64,000 nucleotides of DNA from Aneurinibacillus sp. REN35 (GTDB taxonomy: Bacteria > Bacillota > Bacilli > Aneurinibacillales > Aneurinibacillaceae), in contig NZ_JBFTXJ020000016.1 of NCBI RefSeq assembly GCF_041379945.2, positions 27,590-91,589 of the forward strand, in the 5' to 3' direction. How positions within the stretch are numbered: position 1 is the stretch's first letter; each line of letters opens with the position of its first letter. Of the stretch, positions 40,253 through 49,828 are shown one piece after another. The translations under genes and the position numbers were made by a program. The notes below the pieces were generated by a model, which was not told where the DNA came from, did no database searches, and worked only from the letters and a program-made list of their open reading frames with translations.

Positions 40253-41080
40253 ATGGGAAAATATTCACTTAACGAAGAGACATTGAAATTCTTATTACAA
40301 TTTGAAAATAGTGTGGCTGGTGGAACTGTTTTTACAAATGCTAATTTAGTAGAAAAATTCAAACAATCTACCTTTCATCATAAAGAATTCGATACGTATA
40401 TCCATACAGCCATAAATAAAGCAATATGGTATGCAATTAAACGGAGTGGTAATTGGGTTATGAAAAGTGGAGTTTATCAAAAGAGAGAAGATTCATCATC
40501 TAAAACCGAAACTACTGTTCCAGCGTTTGAAACTGAAATCAGTGTTCCTGTTCTAAATAAAGGGACTTCCTCCTCTGCCTTTAACAGAGAAGAATATATA
40601 CGACATTTAAGCAAGAACTTGTTTGAGGTGCTGATTTTAAAAAGGGAAATTCCCGATAACTTTTTACGGAAATATCATCTTAGTTCAAAAGGAATTGGTG
40701 ATGACCTTTATTTTCTAACGGAAAGCTATTTTAGACAAAAAGGGCTTTTTAGAGGAAAACACAGCATGTCCGATTACATTACCCCTAACGCTATGAAAGC
40801 CATTGAAACAGGTATTGTTACAAAGAACCTGATTTATGAACATATGATACCGAAAAATCTTTACATAAAACAAATTTCGGAAATTACATTAGCTGGACAA
40901 TTAACAGAGGAATTTATCTATGACCTTTTGATTAAATATTACTTTGTTTGCACTGTTACAAAAGAGGAAGACGACAAATTGCCATCTATCAAAATGGCTG
41001 ATGATTGGAATGGGACAAATCCGTTTTACAGATATGAAAAGGCTGGAATTCATTTTATTAGTAATAGAATTGAAAAGTAG
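40253..41080 (+). CDS. Unknown protein, 275 residues, partner of the 41092 nuclease candidate
   Basis: Divergent from hsdR and ending 11 bases before the next gene. Ser/Thr/Glu-rich linker at about 82-110 separates two helical parts. The C-terminal segment contains EHMIPKN, which faintly resembles an HNH or restriction-enzyme motif, but the second histidine is not evident. Not recognised. Confidence 0.55.
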   Translation: MGKYSLNEETLKFLLQFENSVAGGTVFTNANLVEKFKQSTFHHKEFDTYIHTAINKAIWYAIKRSGNWVMKSGVYQKREDSSSKTETTVPAFETEISVPVLNKGTSSSAFNREEYIRHLSKNLFEVLILKREIPDNFLRKYHLSSKGIGDDLYFLTESYFRQKGLFRGKHSMSDYITPNAMKAIETGIVTKNLIYEHMIPKNLYIKQISEITLAGQLTEEFIYDLLIKYYFVCTVTKEEDDKLPSIKMADDWNGTNPFYRYEKAGIHFISNRIEK

Positions 41081-41091
41081 GAGTGAATAAC

Positions 41092-42015
41092 ATGCGTTCA
41101 AGGATTGTACCGAAGGAATCTGTTCCCACTTTAGAATCAGATGGATACGTTACTTATGAAGAAGAGTTGCCATATCCTATTGTTCATTATCCTTCAAGAT
41201 TTGGGTCATTTTTTGGCTTTCAAGAAAATGAAGACTCACCTGTATGTTATTGCAAATGCCAACAAAAAGGATTAGAAATATACCTTTTGAACGAAGAATT
41301 TAATCAGTTTGGAGATATTCCTAAATCATTGCGTTTCGATTTGGGAGAGGCGTTTATAAATACACTCCAATTCAAAGATAATTTATGCCACGTTTGCAAT
41401 AAAGTAAGCCCAAAATACGGATTTGGAAAAACGTTAAACGGAACAAAGTTCCACTCTATCTATGGCCATTATATAAATGGTTTAGCCTTTGGGCTTGGGA
41501 TTGGTTCACGAGGGAGAATTTATGCACCAGACCTTTTACCCACTGACATAGTTCCATATCTTATTACACATTCATTTGATGATAAAAGGCTCGATGACCA
41601 ATCTATAACAGATTTCCTAAGATATTGCGAAGATGTCATACGAATTCGTATAGGCTACTTTGCAATAGGTAAGAAATGGACAACGGAAGTTAAACTTCTT
41701 GAAATCATAAGAAAACTATATCCAAATTATACAGTTATTCATCAATACCCACTTGACCATTTAAAAGCTGATATTCTTATTGAAGAATTGAATCTCGTAA
41801 TTGAATATCAAGGAGAACAGCACTTCAAACCTATTGCTTTTATGGGAGGAGAGGAAGCATTTGAAAATACTAAAGCAAGGGATAAAGAAAAAGTAAATTT
41901 ATGCGATTACTATAAACTTGGAATAGTTTATTTTGACTACAAAGATGAATTAAATGAGAAGATGGTCAAAGAAAGAATATCATTGTATTTAAGGGGAAGG
42001 AGACAATCATTATAG
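41092..42015 (+). CDS. Probable PD-(D/E)xK-type nuclease
   Basis: 308 residues from the ATG at 41092, after AGGAG. Cysteines CYCKCQ and CHVC (about 48-53, 103-106) form a likely zinc cluster. The C-terminal part shows the pattern DILIEELNLVIEYQGEQHF, in which an Asp and a Glu-x-Gln follow the typical PD-(D/E)xK strand order (with Gln in place of Lys, as in some Vsr-like and homing nucleases). Forms an operon with the 40253 gene, next to the type I system. Confidence 0.65.
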   Translation: MRSRIVPKESVPTLESDGYVTYEEELPYPIVHYPSRFGSFFGFQENEDSPVCYCKCQQKGLEIYLLNEEFNQFGDIPKSLRFDLGEAFINTLQFKDNLCHVCNKVSPKYGFGKTLNGTKFHSIYGHYINGLAFGLGIGSRGRIYAPDLLPTDIVPYLITHSFDDKRLDDQSITDFLRYCEDVIRIRIGYFAIGKKWTTEVKLLEIIRKLYPNYTVIHQYPLDHLKADILIEELNLVIEYQGEQHFKPIAFMGGEEAFENTKARDKEKVNLCDYYKLGIVYFDYKDELNEKMVKERISLYLRGRRQSL

Positions 42016-42200
42016 ATTTTATTTTTGTTGATGATTGTTTTGCCATTATTCCTATATCAAAAGGCTGGGGTAAATTTTTCCCACTATGAGAAGGCTCACT
42101 AATAAACGTTTTAGGTCAATAACACACCTTTTCCAAATCTATAATCTAATAGTTCAACAGAACAGGAGTAATCATTTTACACTGGGAAAGGATGCAGACC

Positions 42201-42398
42201 ATGAAAAAGGTGGAGATAATTCTTACAGAAGCGTTAGAACAGGAAATAGGTGAGATTGTACAGCTAAAATCTTATAGTGATTATGTAGCAAAGGAGGAAG
42301 ATATTATTTTGAAGGTATTGGAACTTTACACAAGCCGATATAAAAACATGGTCAAAGGCTCAATTAATACAGTTGAAAGGGTAATAAAAAAACAATAG
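42201..42398 (+). CDS. Small unknown protein
   Basis: 65 residues from the ATG at 42201 after AAAGGA. Helical (ILTEALEQEIGEIVQLK). Not recognised. Confidence 0.5.
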   Translation: MKKVEIILTEALEQEIGEIVQLKSYSDYVAKEEDIILKVLELYTSRYKNMVKGSINTVERVIKKQ

Positions 42399-42421
42399 AA
42401 GCTCCTCTGTAGGGGCTTCTC
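42397..42421. terminator. Bidirectional terminator
   Basis: AGAAGCTCCTC pairs with GGGGCTTCT between two convergent genes, with T-rich flanks on the right. Confidence 0.75.
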
Positions 42422-42423
42422 GT

Positions 42424-42705
42424 TTATCCTATTTCGTATTCATTTACATAATCAACTTCACCCTCATACTTCTCTTTTACTTTGCTTAAATCGCCTGTAA
42501 ATGGCTTTAGTGTAAGCCATACTTGGGTTTGGTAGCATTTAAATTCTGTTAGCCTATACAATTCCTCATTTAGCTTGATGACTCTTTCTTTTCTATACCA
42601 GCCCATAAATTCTGGCTTTTCGTCTACTTCTCCTTTAAGGATAGTCCATAAAATATGGTGAAACTCACCTTCATAATTTCTTTCAATTTCAATTATTTTT
42701 CCCAC
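42424..42705 (-). CDS. Unknown protein, 93 residues
   Basis: Convergent with the 42201 gene. GGAGG upstream of the ATG. Alpha/beta composition; no family recognised. Confidence 0.5.
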   Translation of the reverse strand: MGKIIEIERNYEGEFHHILWTILKGEVDEKPEFMGWYRKERVIKLNEELYRLTEFKCYQTQVWLTLKPFTGDLSKVKEKYEGEVDYVNEYEIG

Positions 42706-42877
42706 TTACATTCCTCCGTTTCTTGCTATTTGATTTAATTTAATAATTTATTAGATTACTCAAATCATATTTATATCGAGTCCGTTTTAACTCCTGCGGA
42801 ATAAGAATCCCGTTTTTCCTTGTCCAAACTAATGAAAAACTCTTGCGTTCTCCGTCATGATAAAACTGATAAACTGC

Positions 42878-43315
42878 TTACGCATTCACAAAATACGTTT
42901 CATTTACATCTCTAAAATTGAATACAAATCCTGCTTTTACACCATCAATCGTGCTGTATTGATAAAGGGATTCTACCTGATTTAGCTGTAAAGCTCCGAA
43001 AGGAATAGATTTACCTTTATGGCTTTTCAGCTCTAATAGATAGAGATTCGGAATCTTGTATAGGATAAAATCGCAGGGGTTTTTCACATTAGCGAATCCT
43101 AAACTATCGTCTTTCATTCTGTAAGCAAATACATTTTCTGGGATAGAATCATAAAAGTCTTTTTCAAATGCCTTCCCTGGATTCTTACTACCACTGCCTT
43201 TCTTCTTGTTCTCTATTTCTATTACTATAAGACCTCCCTCCTCTCTCATGTTCACTTGTATATGATAGTAATTCAGGAGCAACCTTATAACGCTAATCCT
43301 GCCGAACCAAAACAT
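42878..43315 (-). CDS. RecU-like Holliday-junction resolvase relative
   Basis: Up to 145 residues; the true start may be the ATG at 43249 (MREEGG), which gives 123. The core matches RecU/PrfA: NPGKAFEKDF, NPCDFILYK, LELKSHKGKSIPFGALQLNQVE and AGFVFNFRD. The catalytic pattern D...E-x-K is present (CDFI; LELKS). Chromosomal RecU resolves recombination junctions; such mobile-element copies may act on element or phage DNA. Confidence 0.82.
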   Translation of the reverse strand: MFWFGRISVIRLLLNYYHIQVNMREEGGLIVIEIENKKKGSGSKNPGKAFEKDFYDSIPENVFAYRMKDDSLGFANVKNPCDFILYKIPNLYLLELKSHKGKSIPFGALQLNQVESLYQYSTIDGVKAGFVFNFRDVNETYFVNA

Positions 43316-43482
43316 TATTCAATATTGAGCCACTTTGATTCCATAATCACGAGCCACCTTTGCTTTTAGCTCCTTCCAACCTTACAACACCTTGCTCGAA
43401 GTAGCTCCTACACAGTGCAGTTATAAAGAAAAAGCAACTCTACTATAATATTAAAAAACCAATAGAGAGGAGCAAAGTACAC

Positions 43483-43989
43483 ATGAATAAAGATAGATTT
43501 TTTACGATGGATGTAGACAGACGTGCAGAGGAAATAAATAAAATGCTGGTAAACAGCGATTTAAAAGGGGTTGCAGAGGCTTTAGGTCTCGCCTATTCTT
43601 CGTTCACGAAAGAAATGCAGAAACAAGATTTCGTCTATATTGCGAGAGAGAATCAGTATTTCAAGTTTATTCGGGACAAGGAATCATTAGGAAATGCGAA
43701 ACCTTCTGATAAAGCAACCATTGGCTTCCAAGAGGAATTAACCTTTATAAAAGAGAATTTAGAAACCTTGAAGAGCTTAGTATCTACCGTAAACGAAAAA
43801 CCTACGCTTGTCTTAGATAAAGAAATCTACAATACTAAGGCAAAATACGTGAACAAAAATTTGAAGTTGAATGAAAACATTTATGACAAGTTCTCCAAGT
43901 TATGCGAGAACCAGTTCCCACATTTGAAAATTCAAGATTTAATTGCACACAGTTTATTGGAGTTTATTTACACATACCAAGAAACTTAG
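43483..43989 (+). CDS. Unknown protein, probably DNA-binding
   Basis: 168 residues, divergent from the RecU-like gene. The first 60 residues may form a helix-turn-helix (GVAEALGLAYSSFTKEMQKQ); a central coiled coil and a C-terminal helical part (IYDKFSKLCENQFPHLKIQDLIAHSLLEFI) that resembles ribbon or dimerisation modules of partition proteins. Not assigned. Confidence 0.55.
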   Translation: MNKDRFFTMDVDRRAEEINKMLVNSDLKGVAEALGLAYSSFTKEMQKQDFVYIARENQYFKFIRDKESLGNAKPSDKATIGFQEELTFIKENLETLKSLVSTVNEKPTLVLDKEIYNTKAKYVNKNLKLNENIYDKFSKLCENQFPHLKIQDLIAHSLLEFIYTYQET

Positions 43990-44323
43990 TAAACGACATT
44001 TTTAATGGCACAGATGAAGATACCTGTGCCTTTTTACTTTATTAAAATAAAAATACTTATACATAAGAGTTTGGATATCGTAGTTCTGTATGAAAAGGCT
44101 ATGAACCATTTCACACTTTTTACGTAATTGCTCTGAATTGTTGCTAAACAAGTGTGATTAATTAAGAACTGTTATGAATTCTTTCGTACTTCTTTCATAC
44201 CTTGTACGCAAATGTTGAGATATATTTTTGTAACAAACACTATTGAACTGATAAGTTGAAGAAAGTTTTAGAAAACACATGTTATAATATGGCTACAAAT
44301 GGAATTCGTTCGGAGGTAATTGC

Positions 44324-44638
44324 ATGAACAAATTGCTTGAAACAATTGAGGCCAAATCCGTAAATGGATTGTATCGAATTCATCAATACAATGACGGAAA
44401 CGCTCTGCCGAAACTTGTCATTTATCAGGTTCTCGATGGACATGAAGTGCCTGTTAAAAATATGTATAAAGAGCTTAAAAGATTAAATGAAGAGTTCTCT
44501 TTTGGAATTCAATATGAACCGATAGACCGCATTAAGTTGAATACGAGAGAATTTGGCAGGGAGTTTATCAGACGCTATAAAAGCATACAAAAAGAAATTG
44601 GCGTACACTCGGATTTTAGCATAGAAACGGAGGTTTAG
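44324..44638 (+). CDS. Unknown protein, 104 residues
   Basis: GGAGG precedes the ATG; an extended -10-like TGTTATAAT sits 45 bases upstream. Mixed alpha/beta. Five bases separate it from the NERD gene, so they form an operon. Not recognised. Confidence 0.55.
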   Translation: MNKLLETIEAKSVNGLYRIHQYNDGNALPKLVIYQVLDGHEVPVKNMYKELKRLNEEFSFGIQYEPIDRIKLNTREFGREFIRRYKSIQKEIGVHSDFSIETEV

Positions 44639-44643
44639 ATTAT

Positions 44644-45699
44644 ATGGAATATAAACAAGTTGGATTTTTTAAAAGAGTTGCTAAAGCTCTAACGGATACC
44701 GAAAAGTTAAAAACACCCATTCTTGTGAAGGAAGCAACAGAAAGCAATCAGTTAATTGAACAATCTAAACAGGAAATCGCAAACACAGTAGATGAAAAGC
44801 AAAGCAAATCCCTTCACGAAAAAATAAAACTATTAGAACTCGGTTTAAAAGGTGAAAATAGCGTTCTTTTTGAATTACAAAATTCCTTTATGCCTATACA
44901 TATCCTGCACGATGTTCGTATTGTTCACAATGACTTAAAAGCTCAAATAGATTTTGTTGTTTTAACAAGAAAATTCATTTTATTGATAGAAGTGAAAAAT
45001 TACTATGGCAACATTTTAGTAAATGAAAAAGACGAATTCATACGACAAGTGTACAAAGGAAACAGGTTAGCATTTCAAGAAGGGTTCTACAGCCCAGTTC
45101 GCCAAGTAGAAAGACAGGTTGAAGTTTTTGAGTCATATATGAGGGACATGGGAGCAGTGACACGAACACCAATTAAAAGTGTTGTTGTTTTCACCAATAA
45201 TCGAACGGTTATCAATACGAAAAAGGCAAGTAAACATGTAAAGGAAAAATTATTACGTGTAGACGGTTTAGTGGCATATATAAAACAAGAACTCGAAAAG
45301 TCATCGCCTGTTCGCTTTATGGATAACCGTATGAAAGAAATGAGCGATTATATCAAGGCTACTCATTTTGAATTGATTGATGACGAAACTGACTTAGTAG
45401 AAATGAAATTATTAGAGGAAACAATTAGTACACAAAATGAAAACAATGAACGGATAGTATCAGCTCAAGCGAATAATACCGATTTAGAAGAATTATTGAA
45501 AAAATTCCGTATGAACAAAGCGACTGAACAAAACGTAAAAGCATTTCACATATTTAGCAATAAAACATTGGAAGAATTGATTCTAAAAAAACCGTGTAGC
45601 TTAACCGATTTAAAAACCATTCATGGAATTGGCGAAATGAAAATTAATGCTTTCGGTGAAGAATTGATTGGAATTATAAAAAACCATCGGCAATTATAA
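44644..45699 (+). CDS. NERD-domain nuclease with C-terminal HRDC domain
   Basis: 351 residues. NERD domain about 60-180: GLKGENSVLFEL, IDFVVLTRKFILLIEVKNYYG give the G-E, D and E-x-K catalytic pattern. The C-terminal 75 residues are an HRDC/helix-hairpin-helix-like module (LKTIHGIGEMKINAFGEEL). Such fusions are predicted DNA-processing nucleases. Confidence 0.88.
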   Translation: MEYKQVGFFKRVAKALTDTEKLKTPILVKEATESNQLIEQSKQEIANTVDEKQSKSLHEKIKLLELGLKGENSVLFELQNSFMPIHILHDVRIVHNDLKAQIDFVVLTRKFILLIEVKNYYGNILVNEKDEFIRQVYKGNRLAFQEGFYSPVRQVERQVEVFESYMRDMGAVTRTPIKSVVVFTNNRTVINTKKASKHVKEKLLRVDGLVAYIKQELEKSSPVRFMDNRMKEMSDYIKATHFELIDDETDLVEMKLLEETISTQNENNERIVSAQANNTDLEELLKKFRMNKATEQNVKAFHIFSNKTLEELILKKPCSLTDLKTIHGIGEMKINAFGEELIGIIKNHRQL

Positions 45700-45800
45700 G
45701 AAGGATAAATTATATTTATGGTAAAATATAGGGAGTAAATTAGGAAGCATTTGCCTAACAAATGGACCATTAATTGTTGAACTTTGAGGAGGGTGGAATA

Positions 45801-46310
45801 ATGGATGATTTTTATACAGCATTAAATTATGTAAATAAAATGATTTACGAGGCAAATGATTTAACGGTGGAGTCGGTTCAAGAAGAAAAACAAAATTCTA
45901 AGTATGGTGCTGGTACATTTAAATTATCATCTAAAACAGTTCGATTCAGAGTTGCGAATATAACTCCCACCAAAGTAGGTCAGTTTGTTGCATTTTGGGA
46001 AAAGGATGAAAATAATAAAAATCAACCCTATTTATATGAGGAAGCCCCTGATTTATTAGTTATAACTACCTTTAAAAATGAAAATGAGTTTGGTCAATTT
46101 ATTTTTCCAAAAGAAGTTCTTTTAAAACAGAATATTCTTAGGTCTACTTCAACAAAGGGAAAAATGGCAATAAGAGTTTATCCTACCTGGGATAGTCCGA
46201 GTAGTAAACAAGCGATGAAAACTCAAGAATGGCAATTACCCTATTTTGTTGATATGTGTAATCCGAATAAATTACAATTAGAAAAAATAATAGAACTGTA
46301 TTCTTTTTAA
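45801..46310 (+). CDS. MepB-family protein
   Basis: 169 residues from the ATG at 45801 after GGAGGG. The family pattern KYGAGTFKL, RVANITPTKVGQFVAFWEK and KMAIRVYPTWDSP is clear. MepB lies beside the multidrug pump MepA in staphylococci; its own function is unknown. Confidence 0.85.
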   Translation: MDDFYTALNYVNKMIYEANDLTVESVQEEKQNSKYGAGTFKLSSKTVRFRVANITPTKVGQFVAFWEKDENNKNQPYLYEEAPDLLVITTFKNENEFGQFIFPKEVLLKQNILRSTSTKGKMAIRVYPTWDSPSSKQAMKTQEWQLPYFVDMCNPNKLQLEKIIELYSF

Positions 46311-46479
46311 TCCTCTGCAATTGGGTGCGTTTCTGCAATAAGCAGAAATAGATAGAATTTTTCAGGCTTGGGTATGGAATATACTTAATACTTCTTATAG
46401 TAGTCGAATAAAGGAAAATTACATAGTACAGATGATGTTAATATCAATATTTGACTAATGGGGTGCGTTAATTCAATAC

Positions 46480-46505
46480 GACCACCATTCTGATGGTCAT
46501 TTTTT
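46480..46505 (+). terminator. Terminator after the MepB-family gene
   Basis: GACCACCATTCTGATGGTC followed by ATTTTTTATA. It ends before the convergent 46570 gene. Confidence 0.65.
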
Positions 46506-46569
46506 ATATCTTTAGAAAACAACCTATTAAGAAAGGCACTGGATAACCCAATGCCTTGTTCCTGCTTAT

Positions 46570-47565
46570 TTACAGACTATATTCAAATTCTTCCCACATA
46601 TCAAGTCTCTCCTCCTCACCATAAAGAACATCATTACTGAATGCCAAGATAAATTTCTCAGCAACATCTACTAACCTATCAACTGTTTCTCTTACACTCC
46701 TTCCTCTTGATTTAAAGGAGTAAGTTATGGTGTGTTTATCATCCAAAAATTTTAGCTCCTCCCCAATTAATTCTTTTGCCTTCTCTTCTCTCTCCTTTAT
46801 TTTGTAATAGATTGGTGGACTAAACTCTCTAAATCTTAACTCTACGAACGCACGATAACGCATATCCTCTACTGTTAGCATAAGCGACACACCAGATTTT
46901 CCGAATCCACATGGGATAATCCTCATATTATCAAGATTGGATTTCTGCCTTTGGAATGATAAAAAATATGGAATCCTTTCTCTTAATTGCAGTAAGAGAT
47001 AGTTGTTTACATCCTCTCTATTAGTAAAATCCCAATCAATCTTTTCCCTATATTTCTTGTTCCCCTTAATTGGTCGAATAATGCTCATTTCCTTTTGTAA
47101 TTGGATGGGATTAGAGACTTCATTGAGGATATGAAGGTTTTCATAGACTTTCAACTTATGTGTTCCACTATTCAATAAGTCAATTCCCTTAAATAATTCA
47201 GGATTAATCGTTACAAAGTAAAGGTTGACTTTTTTGCTCGAATTCAATATTTTATCTCTCAACTGCTTTACGTATTTATCCTTAAACCCTACCGCTTGAT
47301 AAATAATAATCCCTTTATCAATAGCCTCTATCAGCTTAAGAAGTCGGTATTGGTGAGAATAATCCGATTTCAACAACACATTCTCTACAAAGACCTCTAC
47401 TCCTAAATCCTGTTCTATCCCATACATATCAATTTTCAACCCTGCAAATTTTGTTTCTAATTCTAATCCTGCTAATTTCAAGTTCAATTCCTTTTCTAAA
47501 ATTTGAGGATTTTCAAATTGCGAAAGTGTAAATATGAATTCGCGCTCACTTGAATTTTTAGACAT
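46570..47565 (-). CDS. DUF4268-like protein with an N-terminal PD-(D/E)xK-like region
   Basis: 331 residues. The N-terminal half has FAGLKIDMYGIEQDLGVEVFVEN then a helix, the nuclease-like strand pattern found before DUF4268. The C-terminal half (YFLSFQRQKSN, RAFVELRF, ELIGEELKFLDDK) fits DUF4268. It lies directly downstream of the XRE regulator. Possibly a stand-alone restriction/defence nuclease under the regulator's control. Confidence 0.7.
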   Translation of the reverse strand: MSKNSSEREFIFTLSQFENPQILEKELNLKLAGLELETKFAGLKIDMYGIEQDLGVEVFVENVLLKSDYSHQYRLLKLIEAIDKGIIIYQAVGFKDKYVKQLRDKILNSSKKVNLYFVTINPELFKGIDLLNSGTHKLKVYENLHILNEVSNPIQLQKEMSIIRPIKGNKKYREKIDWDFTNREDVNNYLLLQLRERIPYFLSFQRQKSNLDNMRIIPCGFGKSGVSLMLTVEDMRYRAFVELRFREFSPPIYYKIKEREEKAKELIGEELKFLDDKHTITYSFKSRGRSVRETVDRLVDVAEKFILAFSNDVLYGEEERLDMWEEFEYSL

Positions 47566-47644
47566 TTTTCTCTAACCTCCAAAAAATATAGAAAAAGAGA
47601 ACCAGTAAAAAATACATAGTTCTCTTTCCTCGCCTGTTTGATGA

Positions 47645-48088
47645 TTATTTTATAGACCTTAAAAATGTATCAACTCTGTTTAAAATCTCCACAGAATCCA
47701 AATGTTTACTATGTTCTTCCCATTCACAATCAAGTAATGCCTCTATTAATCCTAATAAATCCTCCCTTGTTTCCATAGTCGGAAGTTTCCCTTTTATAAG
47801 ATATTCTTGATTAACCATAACTTCTTGAATACTTTTTAAAGGAAGCTCACCCTCGCTTGGTTCAATATCAATCAAATCAGTAATATCTACTTTTAGTGCC
47901 TTTGCCAAATTTTTGATTATGGGATAGGTAGGCGCTTTTTTCTTCCCACGCTCTAAAGAATTTACGTAGCCTGGGTCAATTTTCGCCATCATTCCCAATT
48001 CTTTACAGGTATAACCTCTGAGACCTCTATAATATTTTAATTGTTGAGCAAATGTTCTTGGCATCTCTCGTACTTCTCTACTACTCAT
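47645..48088 (-). CDS. XRE-family helix-turn-helix regulator
   Basis: 147 residues, or 139 from the second ATG (MPRTFAQQ). The helix-turn-helix is FAQQLKYYRGLRGYTCKELG through IDPGYVNSLERGKKKAPTY. A palindromic site TCTAATC-N10-GATTAGA stands in its leader, between a TATAAT and the AGGAGG, as expected for autoregulation. It may control the nuclease-like gene just downstream. Confidence 0.88.
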   Translation of the reverse strand: MSSREVREMPRTFAQQLKYYRGLRGYTCKELGMMAKIDPGYVNSLERGKKKAPTYPIIKNLAKALKVDITDLIDIEPSEGELPLKSIQEVMVNQEYLIKGKLPTMETREDLLGLIEALLDCEWEEHSKHLDSVEILNRVDTFLRSIK

Positions 48089-48102
48089 AAAAACTCATTC
48101 CT

Positions 48103-48151
48103 CCTGGTTTATCTGTCTAATCCGAATTGATAGATTAGAACATCCTGTTTT
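48103..48151 (-). repeat. Leader/operator of the XRE regulator, copy 1
   Basis: 49 bases identical to 49829-49877. It includes the palindrome TCTAATC(N10)GATTAGA at 48116-48139 and the AGGAGG side of the leader at its left edge. The flanking promoter sequences on the right are similar but diverged. Confidence 0.9.
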
Positions 48152-48265
48152 TATAGGTTTCTTAATAGAACCCTTGTTTGTATTAACCTTATATTATAGA
48201 TAGGAAAGTTTGATTTATAACTGATAGAAAAGGAGTCGCACATAGTTCGGCATGTTGACACAAAA

Positions 48266-48296
48266 AGACACCTTACCACTGCGAGGCAAAGTGTCT
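48266..48296 (-). terminator. Terminator after the 48334 gene
   Basis: On the minus strand AGACAC and GTGTCT (with inner TTTGCCT/AGG pairing) are followed by TTTTTGTG. Confidence 0.7.
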
Positions 48297-48333
48297 ATCT
48301 CTACTTAATATTGTCTATTCTTAAAAATGCTTT

Positions 48334-49191
48334 TCACTCGTTGATTCGGTATTCTTCCAAATACTCATTTTCAGTATAAATTCTCAAAATATCAGAAACT
48401 CGTACATAAGCATCATTTTTCAAATAAGAATAACAATCGTCTATACTATTGTAAAAAAGGTCATTGTTTATTCTTCTTAATGATTGATTTATAAGCCATT
48501 TTATTTTCCTTATATTAATTTCACTTTCATCCAAATAATTGATTTCATTCTTATCAATATCAAAATTCCAATCAGCGAATTGTGAGAGTGTTGCCTTATA
48601 TTTTATGACATAACAAGATATATCATTCATCCAGTCATATTCTATATTTGGCACTCTTAAAAGTTCAGCCAAATTATATAGAAACTCAGGTCTCCTTCTA
48701 ATCCCTCCGCCATATTTAAGCACATTGTCAGAATGAAAGAATGAATTTAGTTGGAAGTCCTTATACAATTTGTAGATAATCCAATCAATCGGTTCACTTA
48801 TGCCATTATAATCTTTGCTTATATCAAAGAGCTTATCTTGAAATTGAATTTGTTTCTTTTCAATTTCAATGCGAACTCCGTAATTCCTTAAATAAGCCCT
48901 TAAGGGCGTATCCTTTATGATGGCTTGTTGCAAATTTAAAAGTCCATACTTCTTTAAGGATGAACAATTATCCTTATCCGTAGTTACGTGCAATGAAGTT
49001 ATATAAATCTCAAAATCCAACAGAGAATGTTCACTTAATCCTAACAAACTTAAAAAACCCTCTGCATCATAATCATCCTTATGACTTGCACAGTATTTCG
49101 TAATTTGTCGTTCATCCACACCCAATAATTTGCTAATTGAGCCAATTGTATCTGGAAGTGTAGTCATGTCATAAATAATTTGCTCCCCCAT
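48334..49191 (-). CDS. Unknown protein, 285 residues
   Basis: ATG at 49191 after GAGAGG. Starts with a possible helix-turn-helix (DTIGSISKLLGVDERQITKYC). The segment SLHVTTDKDNCSSLKKYGLLN has the H-x-T...S...GL spacing of some ADP-ribosyltransferase-like domains, but this is weak. It lies between the regulator and end A. Confidence 0.5.
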   Translation of the reverse strand: MGEQIIYDMTTLPDTIGSISKLLGVDERQITKYCASHKDDYDAEGFLSLLGLSEHSLLDFEIYITSLHVTTDKDNCSSLKKYGLLNLQQAIIKDTPLRAYLRNYGVRIEIEKKQIQFQDKLFDISKDYNGISEPIDWIIYKLYKDFQLNSFFHSDNVLKYGGGIRRRPEFLYNLAELLRVPNIEYDWMNDISCYVIKYKATLSQFADWNFDIDKNEINYLDESEINIRKIKWLINQSLRRINNDLFYNSIDDCYSYLKNDAYVRVSDILRIYTENEYLEEYRINE

Positions 49192-49279
49192 AAGACCTCT
49201 CCAAATTAAGATTTTATATATAATTAGCATAGCACAGAACTATAGAATTTCATCAAAATTCCAATCTTTTGCTGTTTCC

Positions 49280-49828
49280 TCCCTTTCCCCTCTTTCCCTT
49301 ATCAAGTTCAGACTCACTTTAGATTTGTTCTTCAGAAACCCAGCCCTTCTATGTAGTCGCAAAACATAAACGGTAACTCCCCCATTCTCACAAACCCTTG
49401 CCATTCCTGCCTTTCTCCGATTTCCCAATTTCTGTAGGCAAATAAAAACGGTAAATATTTTCTGTCTCTTTTCCCCCATTTTTTGACAGAAATCAGGGTT
49501 TTTAGGAAAACATAAATGGTAAATCAGTTCACAGGAATTAGGAGGTTAGGGATGGGGGATTCCTGCTTTTTCTCCTGCCTTTTTTCGCTCTTTTCTTCCT
49601 GTTTTCTTTCTCCTTTTCCTCTCTTAAATCCTGTTTTATTGGGCTTTTTATCAAACGTTTGATTAACTCTGATTCACGTACCAACGGTACGTTTTTCCTG
49701 CTTATTAGAAACAAAAAACACGAGGAAAACTGGATGGAGAGTCCAATTTTCACTCGTGCTATTTACCGTTTATGTTTAACCATTTTACAAGTTGTTTTGC
49801 TGTTTACCGTTTATGATTTGCGATAACA
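49280..49828 (-). mobile_element. Tn7-like right end A
   Basis: A non-coding block homologous to end C (52143-52693). Its terminus on the minus strand is TGTTATCGCAAATC. It contains five copies of CATAAACGGTAA-type motifs: 49365-49376, 49442-49456, 49511-49524 (direct) and 49761-49774, 49803-49815 (inverted). A hairpin at 49719-49758 is shared with ends B and C. Plus strand is pyrimidine-rich. These are probable transposase-binding sites. Confidence 0.7.
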
